Source of the DNA: Anaerococcus mediterraneensis
GTDB taxonomy: Bacteria > Bacillota > Clostridia > Tissierellales > Peptoniphilaceae
Direction: 5' to 3'
Assembly (NCBI RefSeq): GCF_900128415.1
Contig: NZ_LT635772.1
Span: 1,798,001-1,862,000 of the forward strand
DNA length: 64,000 nt
Shown here: piece after piece, positions 1-6,923 of the stretch
How positions within the stretch are numbered: the stretch's first letter is position 1
Layout: each line of letters starts with the position of its first letter
Notes under the pieces: model-generated
Databases searched by the model: none
What the model was told of the DNA's origin: nothing
Seen by the model: only the letters and a program-made list of their open reading frames with translations
Made by a program: the position numbers and the translations under genes

Positions 1-195
1 GGCACAATAACCGCCTATAGGGATCAGCCTAAAAGAATAGGTCGTCTCTCCCTTTACTTTAGAAAAAATAAGTGGACCCATGCCCACCGAAAACTCATTT
101 ACCTTTATCCCAGAACGTTTGGCCACTATGAAGTGACCAAATTCGTGGAATAGTATCAATAGCAAAAATAAAACTACTGCTATAACAATTCTCAT
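1..195 (-). CDS. rseP: Site-2 zinc metalloprotease RseP/RasP, N-terminal part (cut by window edge)
   Basis: An open frame of 65 codons starts at the ATG read from 195 and runs off the left edge. A hydrophobic first helix (about residues 3-16) contains or abuts HEFGH at residues 17-21, the HExxH zinc site of intramembrane site-2 proteases. It is followed by a V-G-M-G-P segment typical of the family. The protein would sit in the membrane and cleave anti-sigma factors or signal-peptide remnants. It begins 9 bases after the cdsA stop, the usual uppS-cdsA-(dxr)-rseP order, but dxr is absent here. The PDZ domain and second motif lie outside the window. Confidence 0.88.
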   Translation of the reverse strand, partial: MRIVIAVVLFLLLILFHEFGHFIVAKRSGIKVNEFSVGMGPLIFSKVKGETTYSFRLIPIGGYCA

Positions 196-204
196 AAACT
201 CTCC

Positions 205-984
205 TTAAAACCTAGAAAAAAGATATAAGACCGGCGCTATAAACATCAGCGAATCAAATCTGTCGAGGATACCGCCATGGCCTGGAATAATATTTCCAAA
301 ATCCTTAATCCCGGTTTGTCTTTTTATATAAGATGCAATCAAATCTCCTATTTGAGACATGGTTGCAGCTATTATTGTAAAAATTATAACCTCCATAGCC
401 CTTGATTCTAGACCAAACTCGTGGACATAAACTATATTCAAAACCGTAGCTCCTATTATGCCGCCGATCGATCCTTCTATAGTTTTATTAGGACTTATGT
501 GAGATATTCTTTCGATTTTGTTTTTGCCAATGAGGCTACCAACCAAATAGGCAAAGGTATCTGATCCCCAAGCTGTGATATAGAGGATCCAAACATAGGA
601 TATATCCTTTATCCTTAGGATATGACTAAACAAAAATGATATATATAGCAAGACAAAAGCTCCTGCAAAACCATCTATCAAGGTATAATGACCCCTTAAA
701 ATCATATACATCAATAAAAACAAGACTGACACAACCATAGATGCTATATAAATATCAGAATTATTTATATAGGCTGCTAGCATTATAAGTCCATTGCTCA
801 AAAACAAACAATTCATAGGTATATGAAGGTCTATTTTTTTAAGAGCCTGGTTGATTTCGTGAAGGGCTATATAAGAAAAAGTAGTAACCCCAATAGCTAG
901 GGGTATCCTGCCCAAATATGTGATCAGTATCAGAAGTGTCAATATTATAATGCCCCCGAGGGCCCTATTTAAAAACTTTGTCAT
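205..984 (-). CDS. cdsA: Phosphatidate cytidylyltransferase
   Basis: A 259-residue polytopic membrane protein that makes CDP-diacylglycerol from phosphatidate and CTP, the branch point of phospholipid synthesis. The C-terminal family signature is visible: S-Y-I-K-R, then K-D, then PGHGG followed by D-R-x-D (about residues 217-244), which binds metal and CTP. Length and the roughly eight hydrophobic segments fit the family. Its ATG overlaps the uppS stop by four bases (ATGA), indicating translational coupling in a uppS-cdsA-rseP operon. Confidence 0.95.
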   Translation of the reverse strand: MTKFLNRALGGIIILTLLILITYLGRIPLAIGVTTFSYIALHEINQALKKIDLHIPMNCLFLSNGLIMLAAYINNSDIYIASMVVSVLFLLMYMILRGHYTLIDGFAGAFVLLYISFLFSHILRIKDISYVWILYITAWGSDTFAYLVGSLIGKNKIERISHISPNKTIEGSIGGIIGATVLNIVYVHEFGLESRAMEVIIFTIIAATMSQIGDLIASYIKRQTGIKDFGNIIPGHGGILDRFDSLMFIAPVLYLFSRF

Positions 985-1676
985 AAGCCACCATATCTTC
1001 TATTTCGTCTAGCAAACTCATCAATAGCCTTTTTCAAATCATTTTCTGTAAAATCAGGCCAGTACACATCTGTAAAATATAGCTCTGTATAGGCCATCTG
1101 GTAGATCAAAAAATTAGATAGCCTTAGCTCTCCGCCGGGCCTTATCAAAAGGTCTGGATCGGTCTGCCCCCTAGTATAAAGGTTGTCAGAAATGAGTTTT
1201 TCTGTTATATCCTCTGCCCCGTAGCCTTTTTTTATAATCTCTTTGAAGCTATGGACAAGCTCATCCCTGCCCCCATAATTAAGGGCAATATTTATAGTGA
1301 GGGACTTATTATCCCTGGTTTTTTCAAGGGCATAAAGGCAAGCCTCTTTTGTTTTTGTAGGTAGTTTTGAAATATCGCCTAAAAAATTTAGCTTGCAATC
1401 TTCTGCCATCAGGTCCTCTATCTTATCTTTTACAAATTTGACAAGTAGGTCCATCAAAAAGCCTACTTCAGAAGCTGGTCTTTTCCAATTTTCTGTAGAA
1501 AATGCGTACAAAGAAAGAGTCTCTACCCCAAATTTTTTGGCAGACCTTGCTATCCTTATAACATTTTCTGCACCTTCCTTGTGTCCAAAAGTCCTAACTT
1601 TATTTTGTTTTTTCGCCCACCTACCATTCCCATCAAGGATAATGGCTATATGGCTTGGTATATTTTTATCAGTCAT
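981..1676 (-). CDS. uppS: Isoprenyl transferase (undecaprenyl diphosphate synthase)
   Basis: A 231-residue cytosolic cis-prenyltransferase that makes undecaprenyl diphosphate, the lipid carrier for peptidoglycan. The N-terminal IAIILDGNGRWAK motif supplies the catalytic Asp and the diphosphate-binding loop. The C-terminal RPGGELRLSNFL and the RRYGGL end are family hallmarks. It is the first gene of the uppS-cdsA-rseP unit in this window. A purine-rich AAAGAGGG precedes the ATG. A TATAAT at about 1730 on the minus strand could be its -10 box, but no clear -35 was seen. Confidence 0.95.
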   Translation of the reverse strand: MTDKNIPSHIAIILDGNGRWAKKQNKVRTFGHKEGAENVIRIARSAKKFGVETLSLYAFSTENWKRPASEVGFLMDLLVKFVKDKIEDLMAEDCKLNFLGDISKLPTKTKEACLYALEKTRDNKSLTINIALNYGGRDELVHSFKEIIKKGYGAEDITEKLISDNLYTRGQTDPDLLIRPGGELRLSNFLIYQMAYTELYFTDVYWPDFTENDLKKAIDEFARRNRRYGGL

Positions 1677-1756
1677 AATCCCTCTTTCAGTTCTTTTTTT
1701 ATTATACTCAAAGCCACTTTATTTTCTATTAATTATAGGCAAATGGGGGCAAAATA

Positions 1757-2998
1757 TCACATATTAAAGTGTCTGGCAGGTAGGGTTATAATTTCATTTA
1801 ATTCCTCAGGGAGTTTTATATCTTTTTTTAGGCTGGCAAAGCTTATAATATCCTTGCCATATTTTTTTCTAAGGTCATAGATGGCCTTGTCACAAGATTC
1901 TTTTTTGAAATGTTTTTCACAGTCCAAAAACATATCAAGCTGGCTGGATTCGTCATCTTTTACAAGGTCAATAGCCCTGATGCCCACAGCCCTTACTGGC
2001 AGGTCCCAATCATATTTTTCTAAAAAAAGATCAAAGCCTTCCTTGGCTAGGACTATAGAAGATTGGCTTGGCAAGGAGATTTGCTTTTGAAAAGTCCTAG
2101 AAAATAGTTTATTATCCCTTATAAAAATTTCTACTCCCTTGGCGGCAAGGCCTGCCTCTCTTAGCCTTCTAGAGACAGAAAAACTCAATTCTTGCAAAAC
2201 ATTTTTTACCTGGCCAGAATTTAGCAAATCCTCCCTACAAGTAGAGGAATTACCTATGGTTTTTATAATATCCTTGTGGTTTATATCGACAATTGGCCTG
2301 GTATCCCTGCCATTGGCATAGGTCCACATATAGGTCCCATTGACTCCAAGTGTATTTTTTAAAAGACTTTCTGGTGCATGGGCCAAGTCCCCCAAGGTGA
2401 AAATCCCTATGCGGTTTAGCTTTTTCTTTGTGGCCCTTCCAATACCGACCATCTTGTCTATATCTAGGGGCCAGACTTTTTCCTTCCAATTATTTTCATC
2501 TATTATGGTTATGGCATCAGGTTTTTTCATATCTGATCCAAGCTTGGCAAAAATCTTGCAAAAAGAGACACCAATAGACACTGTAAGTCCAAGCTCATTT
2601 TTCATCCTCTCCGAAATCTCTCTTGCTATATCAAAACCTGACCCAAAAAGTTTTATAGATCCTGATACATCTAGGAAACACTCATCAAGTCCAAAAGACT
2701 CCACCTGGTTGGTATAGTCATAATAAATTTTTTTGGCAAGCTTAGAATGTTTTAGGTACTGGTCATATTGGGGAGGAACTAAAATCAAATCCCTACACTT
2801 AGTCAGAGCCTGCCAAATAGGCATACCGGTTGCAACACCCATTTCCTTTGCCTCCTGGCTTTTGGCAAGGATTATCCCGTTTCTATTTTTTGGATTGCCA
2901 GCTACTGCCATAGGTTTTCCCTTTAAGCTGGGATTTAGTTTGGCTTCTATGGAGGCATAGCAAGCGTTCATATCTGAATGCAAAATAATTTTTTTCAT
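1757..2998 (-). CDS. Y-family DNA polymerase (Pol IV/UvrX-like)
   Basis: A 413-residue translesion polymerase. The N-terminal catalytic motif reads HSDMNACYASIEA instead of the DMDAFYA of classical DinB. The second carboxylate motif is GLDECFLDVSGS (about residues 101-112). Palm/fingers, a thumb with helix-hairpin-helix (MVGIGRATKKKL) and the little-finger domain follow in order. The HSD-x-N form matches the second Firmicute lineage, annotated as DNA polymerase Y family or UvrX-like, rather than housekeeping dinB. It is transcribed from a consensus promoter that contains palindromic operators and faces an XRE/ImmA pair, so damage-inducible expression is likely. Confidence 0.9.
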   Translation of the reverse strand: MKKIILHSDMNACYASIEAKLNPSLKGKPMAVAGNPKNRNGIILAKSQEAKEMGVATGMPIWQALTKCRDLILVPPQYDQYLKHSKLAKKIYYDYTNQVESFGLDECFLDVSGSIKLFGSGFDIAREISERMKNELGLTVSIGVSFCKIFAKLGSDMKKPDAITIIDENNWKEKVWPLDIDKMVGIGRATKKKLNRIGIFTLGDLAHAPESLLKNTLGVNGTYMWTYANGRDTRPIVDINHKDIIKTIGNSSTCREDLLNSGQVKNVLQELSFSVSRRLREAGLAAKGVEIFIRDNKLFSRTFQKQISLPSQSSIVLAKEGFDLFLEKYDWDLPVRAVGIRAIDLVKDDESSQLDMFLDCEKHFKKESCDKAIYDLRKKYGKDIISFASLKKDIKLPEELNEIITLPARHFNM

Positions 2999-3055
2999 AA
3001 GTGCTCCTTTATAAATCTTTGGTCTTGATTGTTTTAGACTCTTAATGTATAATTA

Positions 3056-3100
3056 AGACAGTAAATGTCTTTAAGATAATTATAGGACACTAAATGTCCT
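3056..3100. promoter_or_regulatory. Two palindromic operators GACA-N5-TGTC
   Basis: Two inverted repeats share one plan: AGACA-GTAAA-TGTCT at 3056-3070 and AGGACA-CTAAA-TGTCCT at 3084-3100, with centres 29 bases apart. The second fills the spacer of the polymerase promoter; the first covers its start site. A weaker relative, AGACT-CTTAA-TGTAT, lies at 3036-3050. The XRE protein encoded at 3192 is the obvious candidate binder. The binding assignment is inferred from position. Confidence 0.75.
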
Positions 3101-3107
3101 TTGTCAA
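3079..3107 (-). promoter_or_regulatory. Sigma-A promoter of the Y-family polymerase gene
   Basis: On the minus strand TTGACA (3107-3102), a 17-base spacer and TATAAT (3084-3079) form a perfect consensus promoter about 80 bases before the ATG. The spacer is almost entirely occupied by the palindrome at 3084-3100. Transcription would start near 3072, just before a second palindrome. A perfect promoter carrying operators suggests a strong, normally repressed gene. Confidence 0.85.
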
Positions 3108-3139
3108 TTATATTTTTTCCTTACTTATCCCTGATTTTT

Positions 3140-3155
3140 TTGACAAAAATTGTAT
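3140..3155 (+). promoter_or_regulatory. Probable xre promoter -35 with overlapping operator
   Basis: TTGACA at 3140-3145 is a consensus -35 box facing the xre gene. It forms the left half of TGACA-AAAAT-TGTAT (3141-3155), one mismatch from the GACA-N5-TGTC operators upstream. This fits autorepression. No convincing -10 box was found at the standard distance. Confidence 0.5.
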
Positions 3156-3191
3156 AGATAAGGAAAAATAATCACAAAAGAAAGGATAGCT

Positions 3192-3581
3192 ATGAGTTTT
3201 TCAAATAAACTAAAAAACCTAAGAGAAGAAAAAAACCTAACCCAAAAAGAGCTTGCAGACCTAGCCGGTGTGTCTCTTAAAACCATATCCCGTTATGAGC
3301 TTGGCTTATCCAAGCCAAGATATAGAAAAACCTATGATCTTTTGGCCAAGGCCCTAGCTACTAGCCATGACTACCTTGTAACTGACGAGGAGGACTTTAT
3401 CCTAAAAACTCGTGAAAACTACGGTCTAAAGGCAGGCAGGGATGCAGAAGAACTTGTAAATGGTGTCATAGGACTTATGGCAGGAGGGCAAATTCCAGAA
3501 GAGGATAAAAAAGCTATCCTAGATGCCATATCAGAGGCCTATTATATAGCCAGACAAGAAAGCAAAATGAAAAAGGATTAG
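3192..3581 (+). CDS. XRE-family repressor, ImmR/DdrO-like
   Basis: A 129-residue regulator. Residues 6-60 form a Cro/C1-type helix-turn-helix (LTQKELADLAGVSLKTISRY). The C-terminal half is a small helical domain (about 80-122: EELVNGVIGLMAGG, then EEDKKAILDAISEAYY) of the kind found in HTH proteins paired with COG2856 peptidases. It sits three bases before such a peptidase gene. By analogy with ImmR/ImmA of ICEBs1 and DdrO/IrrE of Deinococcus it should bind the nearby operators and be cut when the peptidase is activated. No integrase or transfer genes are nearby, so it does not look like part of a mobile element. Confidence 0.88.
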   Translation: MSFSNKLKNLREEKNLTQKELADLAGVSLKTISRYELGLSKPRYRKTYDLLAKALATSHDYLVTDEEDFILKTRENYGLKAGRDAEELVNGVIGLMAGGQIPEEDKKAILDAISEAYYIARQESKMKKD

Positions 3582-3584
3582 AAA

Positions 3585-4136
3585 ATGGCATATTCATATG
3601 ATCAAATCTACCAAGATGCTATAGACCTTATAAAAGTCCACAAAACAAGAGATCCCAAGACAATCCTTAAAGACCGTGGAGTCCACCTCATAGCCTTCAA
3701 CAAAGATACCAAACTTTTGGGCATGTATAAAATTATAAAGGAAAGTCGCTTTGTTTTTTATAATCCCAATGTAGACTATAGGATACAAAATATGGTCTTT
3801 GCCCACGAGCTGGGCCATGATATCTACCACCAGACCTACGCTAAAACAGGCATGGTAGAATATGAAATCTTTGATATAAACAGCGAAATGGAGCTAGAAG
3901 CAAATATTTTTGCAGCCCACCTACTCCTAGATGAAGAAAATCTAATGGATGATATCTTAGAGGGCTACACCTACAACGAGCTTGCAAGTCTTTATGATGT
4001 CAATGTCAATCTCATGATCTTTAAGCTAAATGAGATGCACAGGATGGGCCTACCTATTAGAAAAGAAAGTCCTTCAAAATCAGACTTTTTTATAAGTATA
4101 GACGGCAAGGACAGAAAAAATTTGGAGCAGTTTTGA
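3585..4136 (+). CDS. ImmA/IrrE-type metallopeptidase (COG2856)
   Basis: A 183-residue cytosolic zinc peptidase. HELGHDIYH at about residues 74-82 supplies two histidine ligands and the catalytic Glu. The downstream E-L-E-A-N-I-F-A-A-H-L-L (about 105-116) supplies the third ligand, the pattern of this family. Relatives cleave a partner XRE repressor after DNA damage. Its partner lies directly upstream and the only other obvious target promoter drives a translesion polymerase. The stop codon overlaps the ATG of mnmM (TGATG). Confidence 0.9.
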   Translation: MAYSYDQIYQDAIDLIKVHKTRDPKTILKDRGVHLIAFNKDTKLLGMYKIIKESRFVFYNPNVDYRIQNMVFAHELGHDIYHQTYAKTGMVEYEIFDINSEMELEANIFAAHLLLDEENLMDDILEGYTYNELASLYDVNVNLMIFKLNEMHRMGLPIRKESPSKSDFFISIDGKDRKNLEQF

Positions 4137-4678
4137 TGGGAAAAAGAGTAACAGACCTGGTCAAAATTATAATAGACCAAAAAAAAGATATAAATATTGG
4201 CATCGATATGACAGCCGGCAAGGGCAATGACAGCAAATATATCCTAGAAAATACAAAGATCAAAAAACTATACGCCTTTGATATCCAAGAAGAGTCTAAA
4301 ATAGCCACTGAAAGTCTCATAAAAGATGACAGGCTAAATTTTTTTCTAGATAGCCATGCCAATATCGATAAATATGTAAAAGAAAAAATCGACCTAGCAA
4401 TATATAACCTAGGCTACCTACCAGGAGCAGATAAAAATATCACAACCTCCTACAAATCGACCATAGCTAGCCTAAAAAAAGTCCTAGACCTCCTAAATCC
4501 AGCTGGCCTTGTCATAATAACAGTCTACCCAGGCCACCCATCAGGTTTTATAGAAAGCCAAAAGCTAGGAGAATTTATAAATAATCTAGATTCAAAAAAA
4601 TACCCAGTAATAAAAATAAACTACGAAAACAGACCCAACAACCCACCCTATATCCTAGTCATAGAAAAAACGGCATAA
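4136..4678 (+). CDS. mnmM: tRNA methyltransferase MnmM (YtqB family)
   Basis: A class I SAM-dependent methyltransferase of about 180 residues. DMTAGKGNDSKYIL is the SAM-binding motif I and YAFDIQ is motif II. Family-specific NLGYLPGADK, TVYPGHPSG and PPYILVIEK match YtqB/MnmM, which finishes mnm5(s2)U34 of certain tRNAs. The ATG at 4136 overlapping the immA stop is preferred over the in-frame TTG one codon upstream. Co-transcription with a DNA-damage-type switch is odd for a housekeeping tRNA modifier. Just beyond its stop lies the truncated end of an ABC pseudogene, so a deletion ended here. Confidence 0.87.
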   Translation: MGKRVTDLVKIIIDQKKDINIGIDMTAGKGNDSKYILENTKIKKLYAFDIQEESKIATESLIKDDRLNFFLDSHANIDKYVKEKIDLAIYNLGYLPGADKNITTSYKSTIASLKKVLDLLNPAGLVIITVYPGHPSGFIESQKLGEFINNLDSKKYPVIKINYENRPNNPPYILVIEKTA

Positions 4679-4990
4679 AATATTTAAAGACCCTATCCCT
4701 TATTATGGCTAGGGTCTTGAATGCTATAAAGTGGTTTAAAAGTTGTTCGGTGTACTTGAATAGAGCTCTGAGGATGGCTAGTAGAAAAAGAATAAGCGCT
4801 ATTGTTTTAATGTACACTGGTTCTTCTAAAATAATTTCCTTAGGTAAAAAACTCCCAAGCTTGGTAAAAGACTTGCAAAAATATAACCCAGTGATCCAAG
4901 GAGGATTGCAAAAAACATATAGATTCTTAGACCTTTTAGGAGTCCAAGAAGATCTGTAATCAAATTTTTATAGTCAATAAATTTTCTCAT
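4659..4990 (-). pseudogene. Remnant of a CydC-like ABC exporter subunit (N-terminal end only)
   Basis: Read from the ATG at 4990 the minus strand encodes a membrane-domain start (MRKFIDYKNL, then ILLGSLGYIFASLLPSLGVF) that hits a stop after about 57 codons. The adjacent frame continues with LFLLAILRALFKYTEQLLN, then HFIAFKTLAIIRDRVF, the transmembrane-domain opening typical of CydC-like exporters (x-R-x-x-x-Y-x-E-Q-x-x-N-H-x-I-A-F-K-x-L-A-x-I-R-D). The two parts are separated by a one-base shift near a T-run around 4845. Everything after about residue 100 is missing. The similarity breaks off at the end of mnmM. This is clear gene decay with a large 3' deletion. Confidence 0.8.
4687..4718. 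terminator. Inverted repeat after mnmM, weak terminator candidate
   Basis: AAGACCCTA (4687-4695) and TAGGGTCTT (4710-4718) are perfect 9-base arms around a 14-base loop, starting 9 bases after the mnmM stop. No T-run follows on the plus strand, so termination is uncertain. The same DNA codes for part of the ABC remnant on the other strand, so the repeat could be incidental. Confidence 0.35.
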
Positions 4991-5005
4991 GTAAACCCCA
5001 CATTT

Positions 5006-5424
5006 CTAATTCTCTTTGGTAGTTGTGTATAGCTGAGAAATCTCTCCATGGGTGATCTCATCGAACTTGCCCTCTACGCCCAATGTTATTACTTCAGAAA
5101 TAGAAACCTTGCTTGAGTATTCCATCTCAAAAGAAAATACTTTTTCTATAAGTCTTTTCCTCAAACTATTTTTTATCCTATATGACGTCTTATAAGAAAG
5201 AATAGAATCAAATTTAATCAAGCAAATATTTATAATTACTATGGCAAGCATCCTTAAAATAAATAGTGATATGTCAAAATTATGTATAGATAAATTTTTT
5301 ATCAAATCACCAATAGAAAAAATCATTGCAATATGGGTCAGCAATTGAAAAACCTTGATGACAACCATGGAAAATATTAAATTTTTTTCATTTTTTTATT
5401 CTTTATAAATTTTTTATTAAACAT
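5006..5424 (-). pseudogene. Remnant of a CydD-like ABC exporter subunit, frameshifted and shortened
   Basis: The gene begins at the ATG read from 5424 (MFNKKFIKNKK) and shifts frame in an A-run near 5385. It then continues from NLIFSMVVIKVFQLL through the first transmembrane helices to EVITLGVEGKFDEI, stopping at 5006 after roughly 135 residues instead of about 550-580. The ATP-binding domain is absent. The last 20 residues do not look like the expected continuation and may be the original C-terminus joined by an internal deletion. The start lies 2 bases after the DUF454 stop, so the operon was DUF454 - CydD-like - CydC-like. Confidence 0.78.
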
Positions 5425-5426
5425 CC

Positions 5427-5789
5427 CTACTCCTCTATAGTTTTCACTTTAAAAATAAATAATAAATAGTGAAACACAAGCACAACTAACATAGCAATCC
5501 TGGCATGTAAAGAATTTGTCATATAGATAGAAAATCCAATAGCAATTGTAATGATCAATAGTATCCTTATCTTTCTAGTCAAAGTCATACCTGATTTGTT
5601 TTTTATAGGTTCTACATTTGCCTTATAAAAATTTGTCGATACAAAATAGTCATTAAACTTCCTAGATCCTTTAGAAAAACATACTGCTGCTAATAAAAAG
5701 AAAGGCATAGCAGGCATGACTGGCAAATATATGCCCAAAATCCCAAGCCCTAAAAAAATAAAACCTGCCAACAAAAATAAAATTTTCAA
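5427..5789 (-). CDS. DUF454 (YbaN-family) inner membrane protein
   Basis: A 120-residue membrane protein. The N-terminal hairpin LGLGILGIYLPVMPAMPFFLLAAVCFSKGS (residues 17-46) is the YbaN/DUF454 signature. It is followed by a polar stretch ending in G-M-T-L-T-R-K and two more transmembrane helices. Function is unknown; the family often sits beside redox or metal transport genes. Here it heads an operon whose two ABC-exporter genes are now pseudogenes, so it may have lost its partners. Confidence 0.88.
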   Translation of the reverse strand: MKILFLLAGFIFLGLGILGIYLPVMPAMPFFLLAAVCFSKGSRKFNDYFVSTNFYKANVEPIKNKSGMTLTRKIRILLIITIAIGFSIYMTNSLHARIAMLVVLVFHYLLFIFKVKTIEE

Positions 5790-5883
5790 GTAAATCCTCC
5801 TCTTCGAAAATCTCTAAGCTAACTAAACTCTCCATAAGGAATTTGTTTTAGCAATATTTCCTGGTCAATTATTTATCAAATCA

Positions 5884-5912
5884 ATTATAATATATTTTTA
5901 TTCAGATATCAA
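5884..5912 (-). promoter_or_regulatory. Promoter of the DUF454 operon
   Basis: TTGATA (5912-5907), a 17-base spacer and TATAAT (5889-5884) lie on the minus strand about 95 bases before the DUF454 start. This is close to the sigma-A consensus and correctly oriented, so the decayed operon still has an intact-looking promoter. Confidence 0.65.
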
Positions 5913-5945
5913 TAATTAATATCAACCGCTAATATTTTTTCTTAA

Positions 5946-5975
5946 ATAAAAAAGCACCTATAGTTTTATAGATGC
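5946..5975 (-). terminator. Terminator downstream of the comM-to-6243 operon
   Basis: On the minus strand GCATCTATA and its G-U-tolerant complement GCACCTATA (arms 5967-5975 and 5954-5962) form a 9-bp hairpin followed by six T. It would end transcripts from the minus-strand genes above 6243. The inverted-repeat element at 6101-6233 lies between those genes and this hairpin. Confidence 0.6.
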
Positions 5976-6100
5976 TAACTTGTCTTTGTCAATAATATTT
6001 ATTGGCAAGCTAATCAAGGCTTATGATATTTTCATAGTATTGTTTGTGCTTATCTTTTTTCTCCTATATAGGTTTATTAAAAATATAAACTTGTCATAAA

Positions 6101-6233
6101 AAGGGACTCTTGCAGAATGAATAAATCGTCCCAATATCACCAGAATAAGCCCTTAGAAAATTTGCCTCCGCAAGCGACGGGCTTTTCTCTGCCTATAGGA
6201 CGATAATTATTCACAATTTGCAACAGCCTCTTT
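6101..6233. mobile_element. Miniature inverted-repeat element, copy 1 (~133 bp)
   Basis: The ends are imperfect inverted repeats: GGACTCTTGCAGAATGAATAA...ATCGTCC on the left, and on the right the complement of GAGGCTGTTGCAAATTGTGA followed by ATAATTATCGTCC. The same ends and parts of the interior recur at 30684-30839. There is no open frame, so it would need a transposase in trans. The GGCTGTTGCA tips resemble the ends of some IS1182- or IS6-like elements, a comparison made from memory. It sits between the 134-residue gene and its likely terminator. Confidence 0.8.
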
Positions 6234-6242
6234 ATTTGAAAT

Positions 6243-6647
6243 TTAAAATTCTTCTCTAGGGTAGGCAAACTCTATTGATTGTATATATTTTCTATATTTT
6301 TCTAGGTCATGAAAACCAACTTTTTTAGAAACATAGTCCAAAAGATCATCAAAGTCTTTTTCAGAATCTTTTGAATAATCAATATAAAAAGCCTCGTAGG
6401 CTACGTCACCAGCATCAAAAGATGAATCTCCATCACATTCATCATTTAGATATTCACTGATATCAGCTATGTCAGACGCATCACAATCAAAATCCAAATC
6501 CTTCATATATTCATTTCCGATACCATCATCATATCTTTCTTTGAGGTCTCCTATCTCTAGATCTTTATTTCCTACTCCTTCCTTGCTTTCAACTAAAAAA
6601 CTAATAAAACATGGCTCATCACTATTGGTGTAAAATGCTATTTTCAT
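6243..6647 (-). CDS. Hypothetical acidic protein, 134 aa
   Basis: Not recognised. A 134-residue, strongly acidic protein (runs such as LNDECDGDSSFDAGD) with no signal peptide or membrane helix, starting MKIAFYTNSDEPCF. It has a good AAGGAG-type ribosome site and is the last gene of a minus-strand run with an 82-residue gene 11 bases upstream. Acidity and small size fit an inhibitor or immunity protein, but nothing in the sequence proves this. Confidence 0.6.
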   Translation of the reverse strand: MKIAFYTNSDEPCFISFLVESKEGVGNKDLEIGDLKERYDDGIGNEYMKDLDFDCDASDIADISEYLNDECDGDSSFDAGDVAYEAFYIDYSKDSEKDFDDLLDYVSKKVGFHDLEKYRKYIQSIEFAYPREEF

Positions 6648-6658
6648 ATAAAACTCCT

Positions 6659-6907
6659 TTATAAAATATTTTCATTATTTTCTTCTTTAATAAGTCCCAG
6701 TGCTCTTCTAAACTCAAACCTCTCATCCCGATCTAAATAATTATCCGCTGTTAAATCAAGCCAAGAATTACCGTTACCACAAGTCCAATAAATCTCACCA
6801 TCTTCTTTTATTGGCTCAAAAATTTCAATCTTTTTGAAGGCTTTTTGGGCATCTTCATTGCTTATTTTGCCATCCTTCCAAAGTCTGGCTAATTCTACCA
6901 AAGTCAT
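6659..6907 (-). CDS. Hypothetical protein, 82 aa
   Basis: Not recognised. A small soluble protein with an N-terminal helical part (MTLVELARLWKDGKISNEDA) and a central aromatic stretch EIYWTCGNGNSWLDL. It lies 16 bases downstream of the S41 protease gene and 11 bases before the acidic 134-residue gene, so all three are probably co-transcribed. Confidence 0.58.
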   Translation of the reverse strand: MTLVELARLWKDGKISNEDAQKAFKKIEIFEPIKEDGEIYWTCGNGNSWLDLTADNYLDRDERFEFRRALGLIKEENNENIL

Positions 6908-6923
6908 TTATAAAAACTCCTAC

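Noticed and set aside
1393..1880. Plus-strand frames over uppS and its upstream region
   Set aside because: They are shadows of uppS and the polymerase gene without ribosome sites or recognisable products.
3192..4136. Integrative element or prophage immunity region
   Set aside because: The ImmR/ImmA-like pair stands without integrase, excisionase, relaxase or structural genes; the neighbours are housekeeping genes.
4705..4959. Plus-strand open frame of 84 codons
   Set aside because: It is the antisense of the CydC-like ABC remnant, has no ribosome site and matches nothing; the minus-strand reading shows clear transporter homology.
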